64,000 bases of DNA from contig JAITGE010000006.1 of assembly GCA_031280825.1 (NCBI GenBank), forward strand, positions 35,542 to 99,541, read 5' to 3'. This DNA comes from Oscillospiraceae bacterium. Lineage in GTDB: Bacteria > Bacillota > Clostridia > Oscillospirales > Acutalibacteraceae. Made by a program: the position numbers and the translations under genes. Below, piece after piece: positions 16,079-25,281 of this stretch. The stretch's first letter is position 1; each line of letters begins with the position of its first letter. Below the pieces are notes generated by a model that was not told the origin of the DNA, ran no database searches, and saw only the letters and a program-made list of their open reading frames with translations.

Positions 16079-17353
16079 CTACCGCGCTGCTTCCAGCGCC
16101 TTTTTTCCGATATCCTTGCGGTAAAACGCGCCTTCAAAACAAATGTCTGCGGCGGCGGCATAGGCTTTTTGCAGCGCCTGCGGCAAATCCGCGCCCATGG
16201 CGCACACGTTCAGCACGCGCCCGCCCGCGGTCACAGCCGTGCCGTCCGCTGCGCGCTTTGTGCCGGCGTGGTAAATGAAGGCTTCGCCCAAAGCTCCAAA
16301 CGTGATGGGGAAGCCTGTTTGGTATTTTTCCGGATAGCCGCCGGAGGCGATCACCACGCAAGCGGCGGCGCCGGGCTTCCAGCGCACCGGGCAGCGGTCG
16401 AGCGTGCCGGCCTGCACGGCGAGAAAAATATCCAAAAGCTCGCTATCCAGCAGCGGCAGCACGACCTGCGCCTCAGGGTCGCCAAAGCGGCAGTTGTATT
16501 CGATCACCTTCGGGCCCTGCGCGGTGAGCATCAGCCCAAAATATAAACAGCCCTTAAAGGGACATCCCTCGGCTTGCATGGCGCGAATGGTGGGCAGAAA
16601 AATCTCCTCCATGCACCGCGCGGCGATTTCCCGCGTGTAATAGGGGCTGGGCGCGATGGTTCCCATGCCGCCGGTGTTCAGCCCCCCGTCGCCATCCTTG
16701 GCGCGCTTATGATCGGTGGAAGCGACCATCGGCACAATGGTTTTGCCGTCGGTGAAGCTCAAAACACTGACCTCGGGTCCGGTCAGAAATTCTTCAATCA
16801 CGATGGAATTCCCGCTCGCACCGAATTTTTTAGTCTCCATCATGTCGCGCACGGCGGCAAGCGCCGCAGGCTTATCCGGCGCGATGATCACGCCCTTGCC
16901 CAGCGCAAGCCCGTCCGCCTTGATAACCAGCGGGAAGGTGCTTGCCTGCTCCACGTAGGCAAGCGCGGCGTTCGGCTCCGAAAAATCGGCGAAGGCGGCG
17001 GTGGGGATGTTATATTTTTGCATAAGCGCTTTGGAGAATACCTTGCTGCCCTCAATGGCGGCGGCGGCTTTGCCGGGTCCGAAGCAAGGGATTCCCGCAT
17101 TCTCCAGCAGGTCCACCGCGCCGGCGACCAATGGATCGTCCGCTGCCGGGATGGCAAAATTCACCCCGTGCGCAAGGGCAAATTCGCGGATTTTCACCAG
17201 CTCCGTTGCCTTGATATCCGGCACGCATTCGGCGATCTCCGCAATGCCGCCGTTGCCGGGGATGGCGTAAAGCTTTGCCACCGCCGGATGCTTCACCAAC
17301 GCGGCGGCAATGGCGTGCTCACGCCCGCCCGAACCAATCACAAGCAGTATCAC
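16079..17353 (-). CDS. purD: Phosphoribosylamine-glycine ligase
   Basis: ATP-grasp enzyme that joins phosphoribosylamine and glycine in purine synthesis. The 424-aa length fits the family. Visible are the N-terminal IGSGGREHAI (residues 6-15), the ATP-grasp lysine region VIKADGLALGKGVI, EEFLTGPEVSVLSFTDG, and the metal/substrate segment NCRFGDPEAQVVLP. The start is GTG at 17353, chosen because it has an AAGGAGGG site at good spacing. No other purine gene is adjacent; purB is at 41.6 kb. It lies 21 bp downstream of ecfT on the same strand. Confidence 0.95.
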   Translation of the reverse strand: MILLVIGSGGREHAIAAALVKHPAVAKLYAIPGNGGIAEIAECVPDIKATELVKIREFALAHGVNFAIPAADDPLVAGAVDLLENAGIPCFGPGKAAAAIEGSKVFSKALMQKYNIPTAAFADFSEPNAALAYVEQASTFPLVIKADGLALGKGVIIAPDKPAALAAVRDMMETKKFGASGNSIVIEEFLTGPEVSVLSFTDGKTIVPMVASTDHKRAKDGDGGLNTGGMGTIAPSPYYTREIAARCMEEIFLPTIRAMQAEGCPFKGCLYFGLMLTAQGPKVIEYNCRFGDPEAQVVLPLLDSELLDIFLAVQAGTLDRCPVRWKPGAAACVVIASGGYPEKYQTGFPITFGALGEAFIYHAGTKRAADGTAVTAGGRVLNVCAMGADLPQALQKAYAAAADICFEGAFYRKDIGKKALEAAR

Positions 17354-17374
17354 GCAAAGTCCCTCCTTGATTTT

Positions 17375-18214
17375 CTAGACGATTTTGCCAAAAAACACAT
17401 TCAGCGTGACGACGCCGCCCAAAAGGAGCAGCACGGCTGAAAGGGCGATATAGTCGCGCGCGCGCAGACGAAGCTGCTTCATGCCGGTGCGCTCGTTTGT
17501 GCCGGTGTAGCAGCGGCTTTCCATGGCGTTGGCGAGCTCCGCCGCGCGGCGAAACGCCGATATAAACAGCGGAACCAGCACGGGCACAAAGGCCTTCACC
17601 CGCTGGAGCAGACTCCCGGTTTCCAAATTGGAGCCGCGCGATTTTTGCGCGTTCATGATTCTGTCCGTTTCTTCCACCAGCGTTGGCACAAAGCGCAGGG
17701 CAAGCGTCATCATCATGGCAAAGGCGGCGACGGGAACGCGCAGCTTGGCCAGTGGCTTGAGCAGATGCTCCAGCCCAGCGGTGAGCATCGAGGGCGTAGT
17801 GGTGTAGGTCAGCAGGGAGCTGACGAGCAGCAGGCAAAGAATCCGCACGGTTGTGAAGATTGCCGTGAATGCGCCTTCCCGCGTGACGGTAATCACCCAG
17901 CCGCGAAAATGCAGCGGGATTTGCAGCAGCGCGTGTGTGTTTTCGTCGGTGGTGTAAAGCAAATTGAGCACGCTGGTGAACACGACGAGCATGACGATCG
18001 GGCGCAGGGAGCGCAGAAGCATCCCGCCGGGCACGCGGGAAAGGAGTGCCAGCGCCAGCGCAGCCAGCGCAATCAAGCCCAACGAAAAGAAGTTACCGCA
18101 AACGAAAATGACAATCATAAAAGCGAAGGTGAGCGCAAGCTTCATACGGGCGTCGCAGCGGTGCAGCGGGGAGTCGCCCGCAAAATACTGCCCAATGGTG
18201 ATGTCGCGAATCAT
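17375..18214 (-). CDS. ecfT: Energy-coupling factor transporter transmembrane protein EcfT
   Basis: Membrane scaffold of group II ECF vitamin/metal transporters; it couples the two ATPases to exchangeable S components. The 279-aa protein has about five or six membrane helices and two cytosolic coupling motifs near the C-terminus: QKSRG and ELANAMESRCY, the latter corresponding to the A-x-x-x-R-G/S-Y type motif. The ATG at 18214 overlaps the ecfA2 stop (18211-18213), so ecfA1-ecfA2-ecfT form one coupled operon. Candidate partner S components in the window are BioY (41.0 kb) and the protein at 51.3 kb. Confidence 0.93.
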   Translation of the reverse strand: MIRDITIGQYFAGDSPLHRCDARMKLALTFAFMIVIFVCGNFFSLGLIALAALALALLSRVPGGMLLRSLRPIVMLVVFTSVLNLLYTTDENTHALLQIPLHFRGWVITVTREGAFTAIFTTVRILCLLLVSSLLTYTTTPSMLTAGLEHLLKPLAKLRVPVAAFAMMMTLALRFVPTLVEETDRIMNAQKSRGSNLETGSLLQRVKAFVPVLVPLFISAFRRAAELANAMESRCYTGTNERTGMKQLRLRARDYIALSAVLLLLGGVVTLNVFFGKIV

Positions 18215-19065
18215 AACAGCCCCCTTATCGCTTCCTCCGCCTGTGCGACCGTAAACACCTCCGCCGGGACGTTCACGCCCTTTTCGCGCAGCAGACGGAA
18301 AATGCGCGTGACAGGCGGAACGCTCAGACCCATGGCTTCCAGCTCCGCCGCGCGGGCGAAGACCTGCGCAGGAGTTCCGTGCATGGCCGCGTGTCCCCGA
18401 TCCAGCACCAAAACGCGGTCGGCAAGCGCGGCGACGTCCTCCATGCTGTGGCTGATGAGCAGCACCGTGCGCCCTGTTTCGCGCCGAAAGCGGCGGATCA
18501 TCGCGTGCATTTGCCCGCGTCCGTGCGGATCCAGCCCGGCGGTCGGTTCATCCAGCACCAAAACCTGCGGTTCCATAGCAACGACGCCCGCCACCGCCGC
18601 GCGGCGTTTTTCTCCGCCTGAAAGCTCCAAGGGCGATTTGGGCAGCAACGCCGCGTCCAGACCTACCAGCCCCGCCGCGCGGTGAACACGGGCAGCGATC
18701 TCCCCGGCGGGCAATTCCATGTTTTTCGGTCCGTAGGCGATGTCTTTTTCGACCGTTTCCTCAAAGAGCTGGTATTCGGGATACTGAAAACACAGCCCCA
18801 CACGGAAGCGGGCTTCGCGGATGGCGTGCTTGTTTTCGTGGATGTTTTTGCCTTCGATGAGAACCGTGCCCGCGCTTGGCTTGAGCAGGGCGTTCAAGTG
18901 CTGCACCAGCGTGCTTTTGCCGGAGCCTGTGTGCCCGATGATCGCCAGCAGCGAGCCGCGCTCTACCGCAAGGGTGACGCCTTCCAGGGTATGCGGCGCA
19001 TCCTTGCCGCCGTGCGGGTAGCGAAAGCAAAGCTCTTGCAGTTCTACGCTTACAGAGGCGTTCAT
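18211..19065 (-). CDS. ecfA2: Energy-coupling factor transporter ATPase EcfA2
   Basis: One of two ABC ATPases powering ECF transport. Start at ATG 19065 (MNASVSVELQELCF), with an AAAGGGGG site and a four-base ATGA overlap with the ecfA1 stop; 284 aa. Walker A IIGHTGSGKST, Q-loop CFQYPEYQLF, ABC signature LSGGEKRRAAVAG and Walker B VLVLDEPTAGLDPHG are all intact. The EYQLFE sequence after the Q loop is typical of EcfA2. Confidence 0.95.
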   Translation of the reverse strand: MNASVSVELQELCFRYPHGGKDAPHTLEGVTLAVERGSLLAIIGHTGSGKSTLVQHLNALLKPSAGTVLIEGKNIHENKHAIREARFRVGLCFQYPEYQLFEETVEKDIAYGPKNMELPAGEIAARVHRAAGLVGLDAALLPKSPLELSGGEKRRAAVAGVVAMEPQVLVLDEPTAGLDPHGRGQMHAMIRRFRRETGRTVLLISHSMEDVAALADRVLVLDRGHAAMHGTPAQVFARAAELEAMGLSVPPVTRIFRLLREKGVNVPAEVFTVAQAEEAIRGLL

Positions 19066-19919
19066 GCGCCTGCCCCCTTTCGCAGCGCCGCAGCAATTGC
19101 TTCGGCGCATTGCTCTTCTGTTAAAACGCCGCTGGGCAGTGACGGCAGAACGGAGCGCAGCGCTTCGGCAAGCCGCGCGGGCGCTGGCAGCTCCAGACCG
19201 GCCGCGCGGAGCGCTTCCGGCTGTGCAAACACTTCGGCGGGCGTGCCTTGGAGCGCGAGCGATCCGCCGTCCATCACCAGCACGCGATCCGCCTGCGTGG
19301 CTTCTTCCATAAAGTGGGTGATCAGCAGTACCGTGATGCCGCGCTCTCGGTTGAGCCGCAACACGGTATCCATCACGTCGTGCCGCCCGCGCGGATCCAG
19401 CATCGCGGTGGCTTCATCCAGCACGATGCAGTCATTTTGCATTGCCAGCACTCCCGCGATCGCCACGCGCTGCTTCTGCCCGCCCGAAAGCTTATGCGGT
19501 TCCGCCAGACGGTGCTCCAGCATCCCGACCTCCGCCAGCGCGGCGTCTACCCGCCGCCGGATTTCCTCCGGCGCGACGCAGAGATTTTCCGGTCCGAAGG
19601 CGACGTCGTCCTCCACAATCGCGGCGATGATCTGGTTATCCGGGTTTTGAAAGACCATCCCCACGCGGCGGCGGATTTCAAAAAGATTCTCTTCCAGAGA
19701 GGTATCCAGACCCCCCACGCGCACCTGCCCCGCCGTGGGCGTCAGCAAGCCGTTACAGAGCTTTGCGGCGGTGGATTTGCCCGAGCCGTTGCGCCCGAGC
19801 AGCGCGACAAACGCCCCCTGCTCCACGGCAAAGGAAAGCGCGCGCGCTGCCGGAGACGATTCGCCCTCCACGGCATAGTGAAAGCTAACGTTATCAAATG
19901 TGATCAGCGGGCTTGGCAT
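19062..19919 (-). CDS. ecfA1: Energy-coupling factor transporter ATPase EcfA1
   Basis: The second ECF ATPase. ATG 19919 (MPSPLITFDNVSFHY) has an AGGAAGG site; a longer frame is rejected because it runs through the promoter. 285 aa. Walker A LLGRNGSGKST, Q-loop VFQNPDNQI (the QNPDNQ wording is diagnostic for EcfA1), signature LSGGQKQRVAIAG and Walker B CIVLDEATAMLDPRG are present. First gene of the ecfA1-ecfA2-ecfT operon, with a good sigma-A promoter 39 bp upstream. Confidence 0.95.
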   Translation of the reverse strand: MPSPLITFDNVSFHYAVEGESSPAARALSFAVEQGAFVALLGRNGSGKSTAAKLCNGLLTPTAGQVRVGGLDTSLEENLFEIRRRVGMVFQNPDNQIIAAIVEDDVAFGPENLCVAPEEIRRRVDAALAEVGMLEHRLAEPHKLSGGQKQRVAIAGVLAMQNDCIVLDEATAMLDPRGRHDVMDTVLRLNRERGITVLLITHFMEEATQADRVLVMDGGSLALQGTPAEVFAQPEALRAAGLELPAPARLAEALRSVLPSLPSGVLTEEQCAEAIAAALRKGAGA

Positions 19920-19957
19920 CGTTGCTTCCTTCCTGTGTTTTTGACCAACCGAAGAAT

Positions 19958-19986
19958 AGTATAGCACGCAAACGGTCATTTGTAAA
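19958..19986 (-). promoter_or_regulatory. Sigma-A promoter of the ecfA1-ecfA2-ecfT operon
   Basis: Minus strand: -35 TTTACA (19981-19986), 17-bp spacer, -10 TATACT (19958-19963). Confidence 0.75.
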
Positions 19987-20148
19987 GCCGCCGGCAAAAG
20001 GTTCCACGATGCGCGGCATTTGCAAAAAAGCGAAGCAATCACAGAAAAAACAGCGGAAATTATGCGATATTGCAGAAAATGTTTCTGTTGCACCGGATTT
20101 CCGGTGCGGCACTGCCGTTTTCTGCCCGATGGATGAGGGGGTGTTGGT

Positions 20149-20667
20149 TTGGCAAAGCGTGAGGATGTGAAAACGGAAGGCGAATTGACGGCGCAGGAGC
20201 GCCTTTTCTGCGCGCTCTACCGCCAAACGCGCAACGGGCGCGAAGCCGCCGCGCAGGCGGGCTATTGCAAAAAGCCGCACAAGGTCGCCGTGGAGCTTTT
20301 GGCGCGGGAGAGCATCCGCCGTGAGTTGACGCGGGCGGAGCCGGAGGGTGCGCTCCGCGCGGAGGTGCTGGCGGGATACCGCCGCCTTGCGTTTGGGATG
20401 GGAACCGACGCGCTGCGGTTGCTCTTTGCGGATACGGACGAGCCGCCCACCCCCGAAGCATTGGCGGAAATGGACATCTTCAATATCTGTGATATCAAAC
20501 GCCCCAAGGGCGGCGGGCTGGAGGTTAAATTTTTCGACCGCTGTGAAGCGCTGCGGCGGCTGGAGGCGCTGGGCGGCGCGGCGGAGAACGAGGTGGGTGA
20601 AAAATCCTTTTACGCGGCGATCGAGCGTTCCGTCCAAACGGAGCGGGAGGAGGTTGCGGGGGAATGA
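20149..20667 (+). CDS. Phage terminase small subunit
   Basis: DNA-recognition subunit of the packaging motor, 172 aa. The N-terminal part (ELTAQERLFCALYRQTRNGREAAAQAGY) is the helix-turn-helix typical of Terminase_2-type small subunits, followed by an oligomerisation region and the acidic C-terminus that contacts the large subunit. The start is TTG at 20149, preceded by GAGGGGGTG at 20137-20145; no ATG or GTG with a comparable ribosome site is nearby. The stop overlaps the terminase large subunit start (ATGA). The roughly 160 bp upstream contain a GCACCGG/CCGGTGC hairpin (about 20092-20109) but no clear sigma-A promoter. Confidence 0.85.
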   Translation: MAKREDVKTEGELTAQERLFCALYRQTRNGREAAAQAGYCKKPHKVAVELLARESIRRELTRAEPEGALRAEVLAGYRRLAFGMGTDALRLLFADTDEPPTPEALAEMDIFNICDIKRPKGGGLEVKFFDRCEALRRLEALGGAAENEVGEKSFYAAIERSVQTEREEVAGE

Positions 20668-21932
20668 CGCTGCGGCAGATTCAGCGGTTTTCAAGCAAGC
20701 AGCTGCTGGCGCTCAACTGGTGGCATCCCGGCGGGGAGCACGCCGATTGCGACGCGGTGATTTGCGACGGCGCGGTGCGCTCCGGCAAAACTATGTGCAT
20801 GGGGATTTCCTTCATCGGCTGGGCGACGGCGGCGTTCCGTGGCTGCAGCTTTGCGCTTTGCGGCAAAACGGTCACCTCCCTGCGGCGCAATGTAGTGACA
20901 CCGCTGCTGCCGCTGCTGCGGGAGCTGGGGTTTATCTGCACCGAAAAGCGCAGCCAAAGCCTCATCGAAATAGAATATGGCGGGCGGCGCAACCGTTTTT
21001 ATCTTTTTGGCGGCAAGGATGAAGGCTCGGCGGCCTTGATTCAGGGCATGACGCTGGGCGGCGTTTTGCTGGATGAGGTCGCGCTTATGCCGCGCTCCTT
21101 CGTGGAGCAGGCGATTGCCCGCTGTTCGCTGGAAAGCTCCAAGCTTTGGTTCAACTGCAACCCGGAATACCCCGCGCACTGGTTCCATACGGAATGGATT
21201 TGCAGGGCGGCGGAAAAGAACTGCCTGTATCTTCACTTCCGCATGGAGGACAATCCTTCCTTAAGCCCCGCGATGCTGGAGCGTTACAAAAAGCTCTACA
21301 GCGGCGCGTTTTACGCGCGGTTTGTGGAGGGGCGCTGGTCGGCGGCGGAAGGGCTGGTTTACCCGATGTTTTCCGCGGAAAAGCATGTTTTTGACGATCC
21401 GCCCGCCGTGTGCGAGGCTTATTGGATTTCCTGCGATTACGGCACGGTGAACCCGGCTTCCTTTGGCTTGTGGGGCTTGGCGGGCGGGCGGTGGCACCGT
21501 TTGCGCGAATATTATTGGGACAGCCGCAAGTGCGGCGAGCAACGCACGGATGAGGAGCATTACGCCGCGCTGGAAGCCTTGGCAGGCGCGTACCCCTTGC
21601 GCGGCGTGATCTGCGATCCCTCCGCCGCCAGCTTCCTGGAGTGCATTCGCCGGCACGGGCGGTTCACGGCAATCCCCGCCAACAACGATGTGCTGTACGG
21701 TATACGCCGCGTTGCCGACGCGCTGCAGGAAAACCGGCTTGCGATCCACCGGGATTGCGCGGATTGCCTGCGTGAGTTTTCGCTTTACCGCTGGGAACCC
21801 GGCGGCGGGAAGGACGCGCCGCGCAAGGAAAACGACCACGCGATGGACGATCTGCGCTATTTCGTTACCACGGCTTTGCGCGGCGAGAGCACAGGCGGCT
21901 TGTTCGCGACCGTGCGGCGGGGCGGCGGGTAA
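20664..21932 (+). CDS. Phage terminase large subunit (PBSX-type)
   Basis: ATPase/nuclease that pumps DNA into phage heads, 422 aa, a normal length for PBSX-family TerL. The P-loop variant GAVRSGKT is at about residues 36-43, the Walker B GVLLDEVAL at about 133-141, and an NCNPEYPAHWF coupling segment follows. The RNase H-like nuclease domain starts at WISCDYG (catalytic aspartate), has VICDPSA, and ends with NDHAMDDLRYF, so its acidic residues are retained. Both enzymatic halves look intact, which argues against simple decay. Confidence 0.93.
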   Translation: MTLRQIQRFSSKQLLALNWWHPGGEHADCDAVICDGAVRSGKTMCMGISFIGWATAAFRGCSFALCGKTVTSLRRNVVTPLLPLLRELGFICTEKRSQSLIEIEYGGRRNRFYLFGGKDEGSAALIQGMTLGGVLLDEVALMPRSFVEQAIARCSLESSKLWFNCNPEYPAHWFHTEWICRAAEKNCLYLHFRMEDNPSLSPAMLERYKKLYSGAFYARFVEGRWSAAEGLVYPMFSAEKHVFDDPPAVCEAYWISCDYGTVNPASFGLWGLAGGRWHRLREYYWDSRKCGEQRTDEEHYAALEALAGAYPLRGVICDPSAASFLECIRRHGRFTAIPANNDVLYGIRRVADALQENRLAIHRDCADCLREFSLYRWEPGGGKDAPRKENDHAMDDLRYFVTTALRGESTGGLFATVRRGGG

Positions 21933-22007
21933 GGTTGCTTCGGCAACAAGCCGCGTGTTGATTTCTGCCATTGAGCGCAGTATAAAATCTTGGATTGGAG
22001 TGATCTT

Positions 22008-23189
22008 ATGCCCGAAAATTCTGTTTTTTGGCGCAGACGCAAGCGGGCGGAGGCGCGTTCACCCGCGATCGCCCTTGCCGCGCGGAACGGGAAAGCCGCC
22101 GCCTTCCCGCTGCTGCACGCAGGTGAGACGAGCGCTTGCCCAACGCACGCGGAGCAAGCATACCCCGGGGCGCAGGCGCGGCTGTATTACGCGCTGCGCG
22201 AAGCCGTGCCGCTCATTGACGCGGCGGTGTTCCATTTGGTGCGATTGCTGGGGGGCTTTCACGTGACCTGCGCCGAACCCCGCGCGGAGCATTGGCTGCG
22301 GGAGCAGCTGGCCCTGCTGCCCGTCGGCGGCAACCAGCAGGGCATCGCGGCGTTCGTGAGCACGTATTTTGAGCAGCTGTTAACCCTCGGCACGGCGGTG
22401 GGGGAGCTGATCTTGCGCGAGGACGGCACGCCCGCCGCGCTTTGGAACGCGCCCCCGGAGGGCGTCACGCTGCGCCGCGCGGCGGACAAAATCGGCGTTA
22501 TGGTCTGCACGGGGGAGGGGGAGGACGCACGCCCTGTGCCGTACCCGGAGCTGGTGTATCTGAGCGTGTTAAGCCCAACGCCCGGTGCGCTGGCGGGCAA
22601 TTCCCTGCTCAAGGGCTTGCCGTTTGTGAGCGGCGTGCTGCTGCAGATTCTTGAAACGCTGGGGCAGAACTGGGAGCGGTTGGGCAATGTGCGGTTTGCC
22701 GTCACATATCAGCCCGGCGGCGACCCCGCCGAACGTATCCACACGCAGGACCGCGTGCAGGAGCTGGCCGAGCAATGGGAAAACGCTATGCGCGAGGGCG
22801 CGGGCGTGCGGGATTTCATCGCGGCAGGCAATGTGGGCATCAAAGTGATTGGCGCGGAAAGTCCGCTGCCGGATTGTGAGATCCCGCTGCGCCAGCTACT
22901 GGAGCAGATCGTAGCGAAAACCGGCTTGCCGCCGTTCCTTTTAGGGCTGAGCTGGTCGAGCACTGAGCGCATGAGCAGCCAGCAGGCGGATTTGCTGACC
23001 AGCGAGCTGGAGAGCTACCGCCGCATCCTGAATCCGGTGCTGCTGCGCATTTGCGCAACGCTTTTGGCAAGCAGGGGTGTCGCCGCGCCCTGCGAGGTTA
23101 TCTGGGAGGACATCACCTTGGCCGACGAGGTGGAGCAAGCGCGGGCGGCGCTTTTGCGTGCGCAGGCGCTCCGGCTGGCATCGGCATAA
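22008..23189 (+). CDS. Phage portal protein
   Basis: Dodecameric DNA gateway at one capsid vertex, 393 aa. The ATG at 22008 has TGGAG at 7 bp; a TTG at 21990 is a weaker alternative. Portal-like features are the segment with LPFVSGVLLQILETLGQNWERLGNVRFAVTY and the conserved C-terminal stretch GLPPFLLGLSWSSTERMSSQQADLLTSELESYRR, which resembles the SPP1/PBSX-type portals of Clostridia phages. A 75-bp gap after TerL contains a GTTGC-TTCG-GCAAC hairpin. Confidence 0.88.
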   Translation: MPENSVFWRRRKRAEARSPAIALAARNGKAAAFPLLHAGETSACPTHAEQAYPGAQARLYYALREAVPLIDAAVFHLVRLLGGFHVTCAEPRAEHWLREQLALLPVGGNQQGIAAFVSTYFEQLLTLGTAVGELILREDGTPAALWNAPPEGVTLRRAADKIGVMVCTGEGEDARPVPYPELVYLSVLSPTPGALAGNSLLKGLPFVSGVLLQILETLGQNWERLGNVRFAVTYQPGGDPAERIHTQDRVQELAEQWENAMREGAGVRDFIAAGNVGIKVIGAESPLPDCEIPLRQLLEQIVAKTGLPPFLLGLSWSSTERMSSQQADLLTSELESYRRILNPVLLRICATLLASRGVAAPCEVIWEDITLADEVEQARAALLRAQALRLASA

Positions 23190-23218
23190 AGCGATTATTT
23201 GAACGGAGGAAACCACCG

Positions 23219-24223
23219 ATGGACATCCAAAAAAACAGCCTTCCCGCGCCTTCCCCCTGCACGCCGACGGCGGCGGAGCTGCGGCTGATCCACACCTTCA
23301 CGCGGGCGGAGCTTGCCGCGGAGGAGCTGTATGTCTTCCGCGCGGCGCTTTGCGACAACGAAATCGACCGTGACGGCGAACGTTTCCCCACAGAGAGCCT
23401 GGTGAAGCTGGCGGAGCTGTTCCCCGGGAAAACCGGGCTGTTTGATCACAGCATGAGAGCCGCGGATCAGTGCATGCGCGTTTACTCGGCGGAGGTTGTG
23501 ACCGACGCACAGCGCAAAAACAGCTTGGGCGAGCCTTATGCGGCGCTTGTGGGAAAGGTATACCTTTTGCGCGGCGAGAGCACGGCGGCGCTGTGCAAGC
23601 AGATTGACGCGGGTATACACAAGGAAATCAGCGTGAGCTGCGCGGTGAAGCGCGTTCGCTGCTCTGTTTGCGGCAAGCCCTTCGGGCGGGAGGGCTGCAC
23701 CCACCGCAAGGGGGAGAAAACGGACGGCGTACCCTGCCACGCGCTGCTGGAGGAACCGACGGACGCTTACGAATTCTCGTTTGTCGCCGTCCCGGCACAG
23801 CCCGGCGCCGGTGTGACCAAGGCATATGCGCAAGAGGATATCCCACAGGAAAGGAGGATGCAAACCATGGAAGATTTGCGTAAATTTCTGGACGCATGCG
23901 GCGGCGGCGCGGTGGAGCTGCAGCCGGAAGCCGCGCAAGCCATGCGCAAGGAGCTAAGCGAGCTGGAGGCGCTTGCGGAGGATGGGCGCGGCTACCGCGA
24001 AGCGCTGCAAGCCCGCGTTTGCAAGGCGTCGTTGGGCGCGCTGCCCGCGCTGGAGCAGGAGCTGCTGCGGCGCATGTGCGCTCCGCTGGCAAGCGGCGAG
24101 CTGGAAGCCCTTGCCCATGCGCTTGAAAAGCAGACGGGCAAGCTGATTCCCCTACGCCCGCAGCTTTGCCCGCCCGCGCAAAAAGCAGCGGAAGTTGAAA
24201 ACCAAGGCTATCAGTTTAATTAG
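23219..24223 (+). CDS. Phage prohead protease fused to scaffold-like domain
   Basis: A 334-aa capsid maturation protein. The N-terminal half (about 1-210) resembles prohead proteases: RAALCDNEIDRDGERFP, LFDHSMRAADQCMRVYSAEV and HKEISVSCAVKRVRCS, with a histidine-plus-serine pair as expected for the catalytic site, and a C-x-x-C cluster (CSVCGKPFGREGC) that may bind zinc. The C-terminal third (about 217-334) is helical and charged, like a scaffold. The ATG at 23219 has GGAGG. An internal strong start at 23867 would give the scaffold part alone. Confidence 0.8.
   Translation: MDIQKNSLPAPSPCTPTAAELRLIHTFTRAELAAEELYVFRAALCDNEIDRDGERFPTESLVKLAELFPGKTGLFDHSMRAADQCMRVYSAEVVTDAQRKNSLGEPYAALVGKVYLLRGESTAALCKQIDAGIHKEISVSCAVKRVRCSVCGKPFGREGCTHRKGEKTDGVPCHALLEEPTDAYEFSFVAVPAQPGAGVTKAYAQEDIPQERRMQTMEDLRKFLDACGGGAVELQPEAAQAMRKELSELEALAEDGRGYREALQARVCKASLGALPALEQELLRRMCAPLASGELEALAHALEKQTGKLIPLRPQLCPPAQKAAEVENQGYQFN
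23867..24223 (+). CDS. Nested scaffold protein from an internal in-frame start
   Basis: Inside the protease gene, in the same frame, ATG 23867 (MEDLRKFLDACGGG) is preceded by a consensus AAAGGAGG ribosome site (23850-23857) at 9-bp spacing, stronger than that of most genes here. It would make a 118-aa helical protein identical to the C-terminus of the protease, as phage lambda Nu3 is to protein C. I infer independent translation from the ribosome site only. Confidence 0.6.
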   Translation: MEDLRKFLDACGGGAVELQPEAAQAMRKELSELEALAEDGRGYREALQARVCKASLGALPALEQELLRRMCAPLASGELEALAHALEKQTGKLIPLRPQLCPPAQKAAEVENQGYQFN

Positions 24224-24294
24224 GACACACGGAGGCAAACGCGTTCCACAGCGAAAGCAGACAAAAAAACATATGAAAAAAGGAGAACCACACC

Positions 24295-25272
24295 ATGGCT
24301 TATGACAATCTAAAGCTGGAAAAATCCTTTTACGGCAGCCCAAAGGGCTTTGCGGGCGCGCTGGAAAGCGCCGACCCCACCGAGCAATACCGGGGCACGG
24401 CGTTGGGTGAGCTGGATGCTTATGAACGGCAGCTGAAGCGCTTTGGCATCCACGTGAGCGGCGCGGGCAGCGATCGGGTCGAAAAGTTCTTCCAGACCGC
24501 CGAAACCGCAACGCTCTTCCCGGAATACATTGCCCGCGCCGTGCGGCGCGGCATGGAGCGCGCGGATGTGCTGCCTCGCATTACCGCGACCACCACACAG
24601 TTCAGCGGCGTGGATTACCGCTCCATTGAAACCGCCGCCGGCACCGGCGACCCGCAGGCGGCGATCGGCGAGGCCGCGCAGTTACCGGAAACCCTTGTGC
24701 GAAACAAAACGGTACTCACAACGCTCAAAAAGCACGGGCGGCTGCTTTCGGCAAGCTATGAGGCGATCCGCTTCCACCGCTTGGAGCTGCTGACCGTCGC
24801 CCTGCGCCAAATTGGCGCGGAAATTGCGAAAACCGTGCTTGCCGATGCGGTCGTCGTCTTGAGCGGTAACGCGCAAAGCGTGGATATGGCGGGCGCCGCC
24901 CCGGTCTACAACGACCTGCTGAGCGTTTGGAACAGCATGGAGCCGTTTGCTCTGACCACGCTGCTTGCCCCTGCCGCGCAAATGCAGCAGTTGCTTGCGC
25001 TCCCGGAGCTGCGCGACGCAGCCGCAGGGTTGAACTTCCATGGCAGCGGGCAAATGGTCACGCCCCTGGGCGCGGAGCTGATCAAATCCGACGCGGTGCC
25101 GGCAGGCAGCATTCTTGCGCTGGATAAAAACGCGGCGCTGGAGATGGTCACGGCGGGCGGCATCGTTACGGATTACGACAAGCTCATCGACCGCCAGCTT
25201 GAGCGTGCGGCGATCACCACGACGGTGGGCTTTGCAAAAATCCACGCAGGCGCAGTGAAGGTTTTGGCATAA
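24295..25272 (+). CDS. Phage major capsid protein (HK97 fold)
   Basis: Main shell protein, 325 aa. The pattern fits HK97-like capsids: an N-terminal helical part (LGELDAYERQLKRFGIH), an extended E-loop region, the ARAVRRGMERADVLPRITATTTQFSGVDYRSIE start of the core, an SYEAIRFHRLELLTVALRQIGAEIAKT spine helix, and an A-domain ending with GFAKIHAGAVKVLA. The frame is intact and the ATG has a GGAG site (aaaaaggagaaccacacc). It is followed by a very stable hairpin. Confidence 0.87.
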   Translation: MAYDNLKLEKSFYGSPKGFAGALESADPTEQYRGTALGELDAYERQLKRFGIHVSGAGSDRVEKFFQTAETATLFPEYIARAVRRGMERADVLPRITATTTQFSGVDYRSIETAAGTGDPQAAIGEAAQLPETLVRNKTVLTTLKKHGRLLSASYEAIRFHRLELLTVALRQIGAEIAKTVLADAVVVLSGNAQSVDMAGAAPVYNDLLSVWNSMEPFALTTLLAPAAQMQQLLALPELRDAAAGLNFHGSGQMVTPLGAELIKSDAVPAGSILALDKNAALEMVTAGGIVTDYDKLIDRQLERAAITTTVGFAKIHAGAVKVLA

Positions 25273-25281
25273 GCGCCAAAG

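Noticed and set aside
22250..22270. Additional parS-like site (TTTCACGTGA in the portal gene)
   Set aside because: Only the central CACGTGA half matches; the flanking GAAAC arm is missing.
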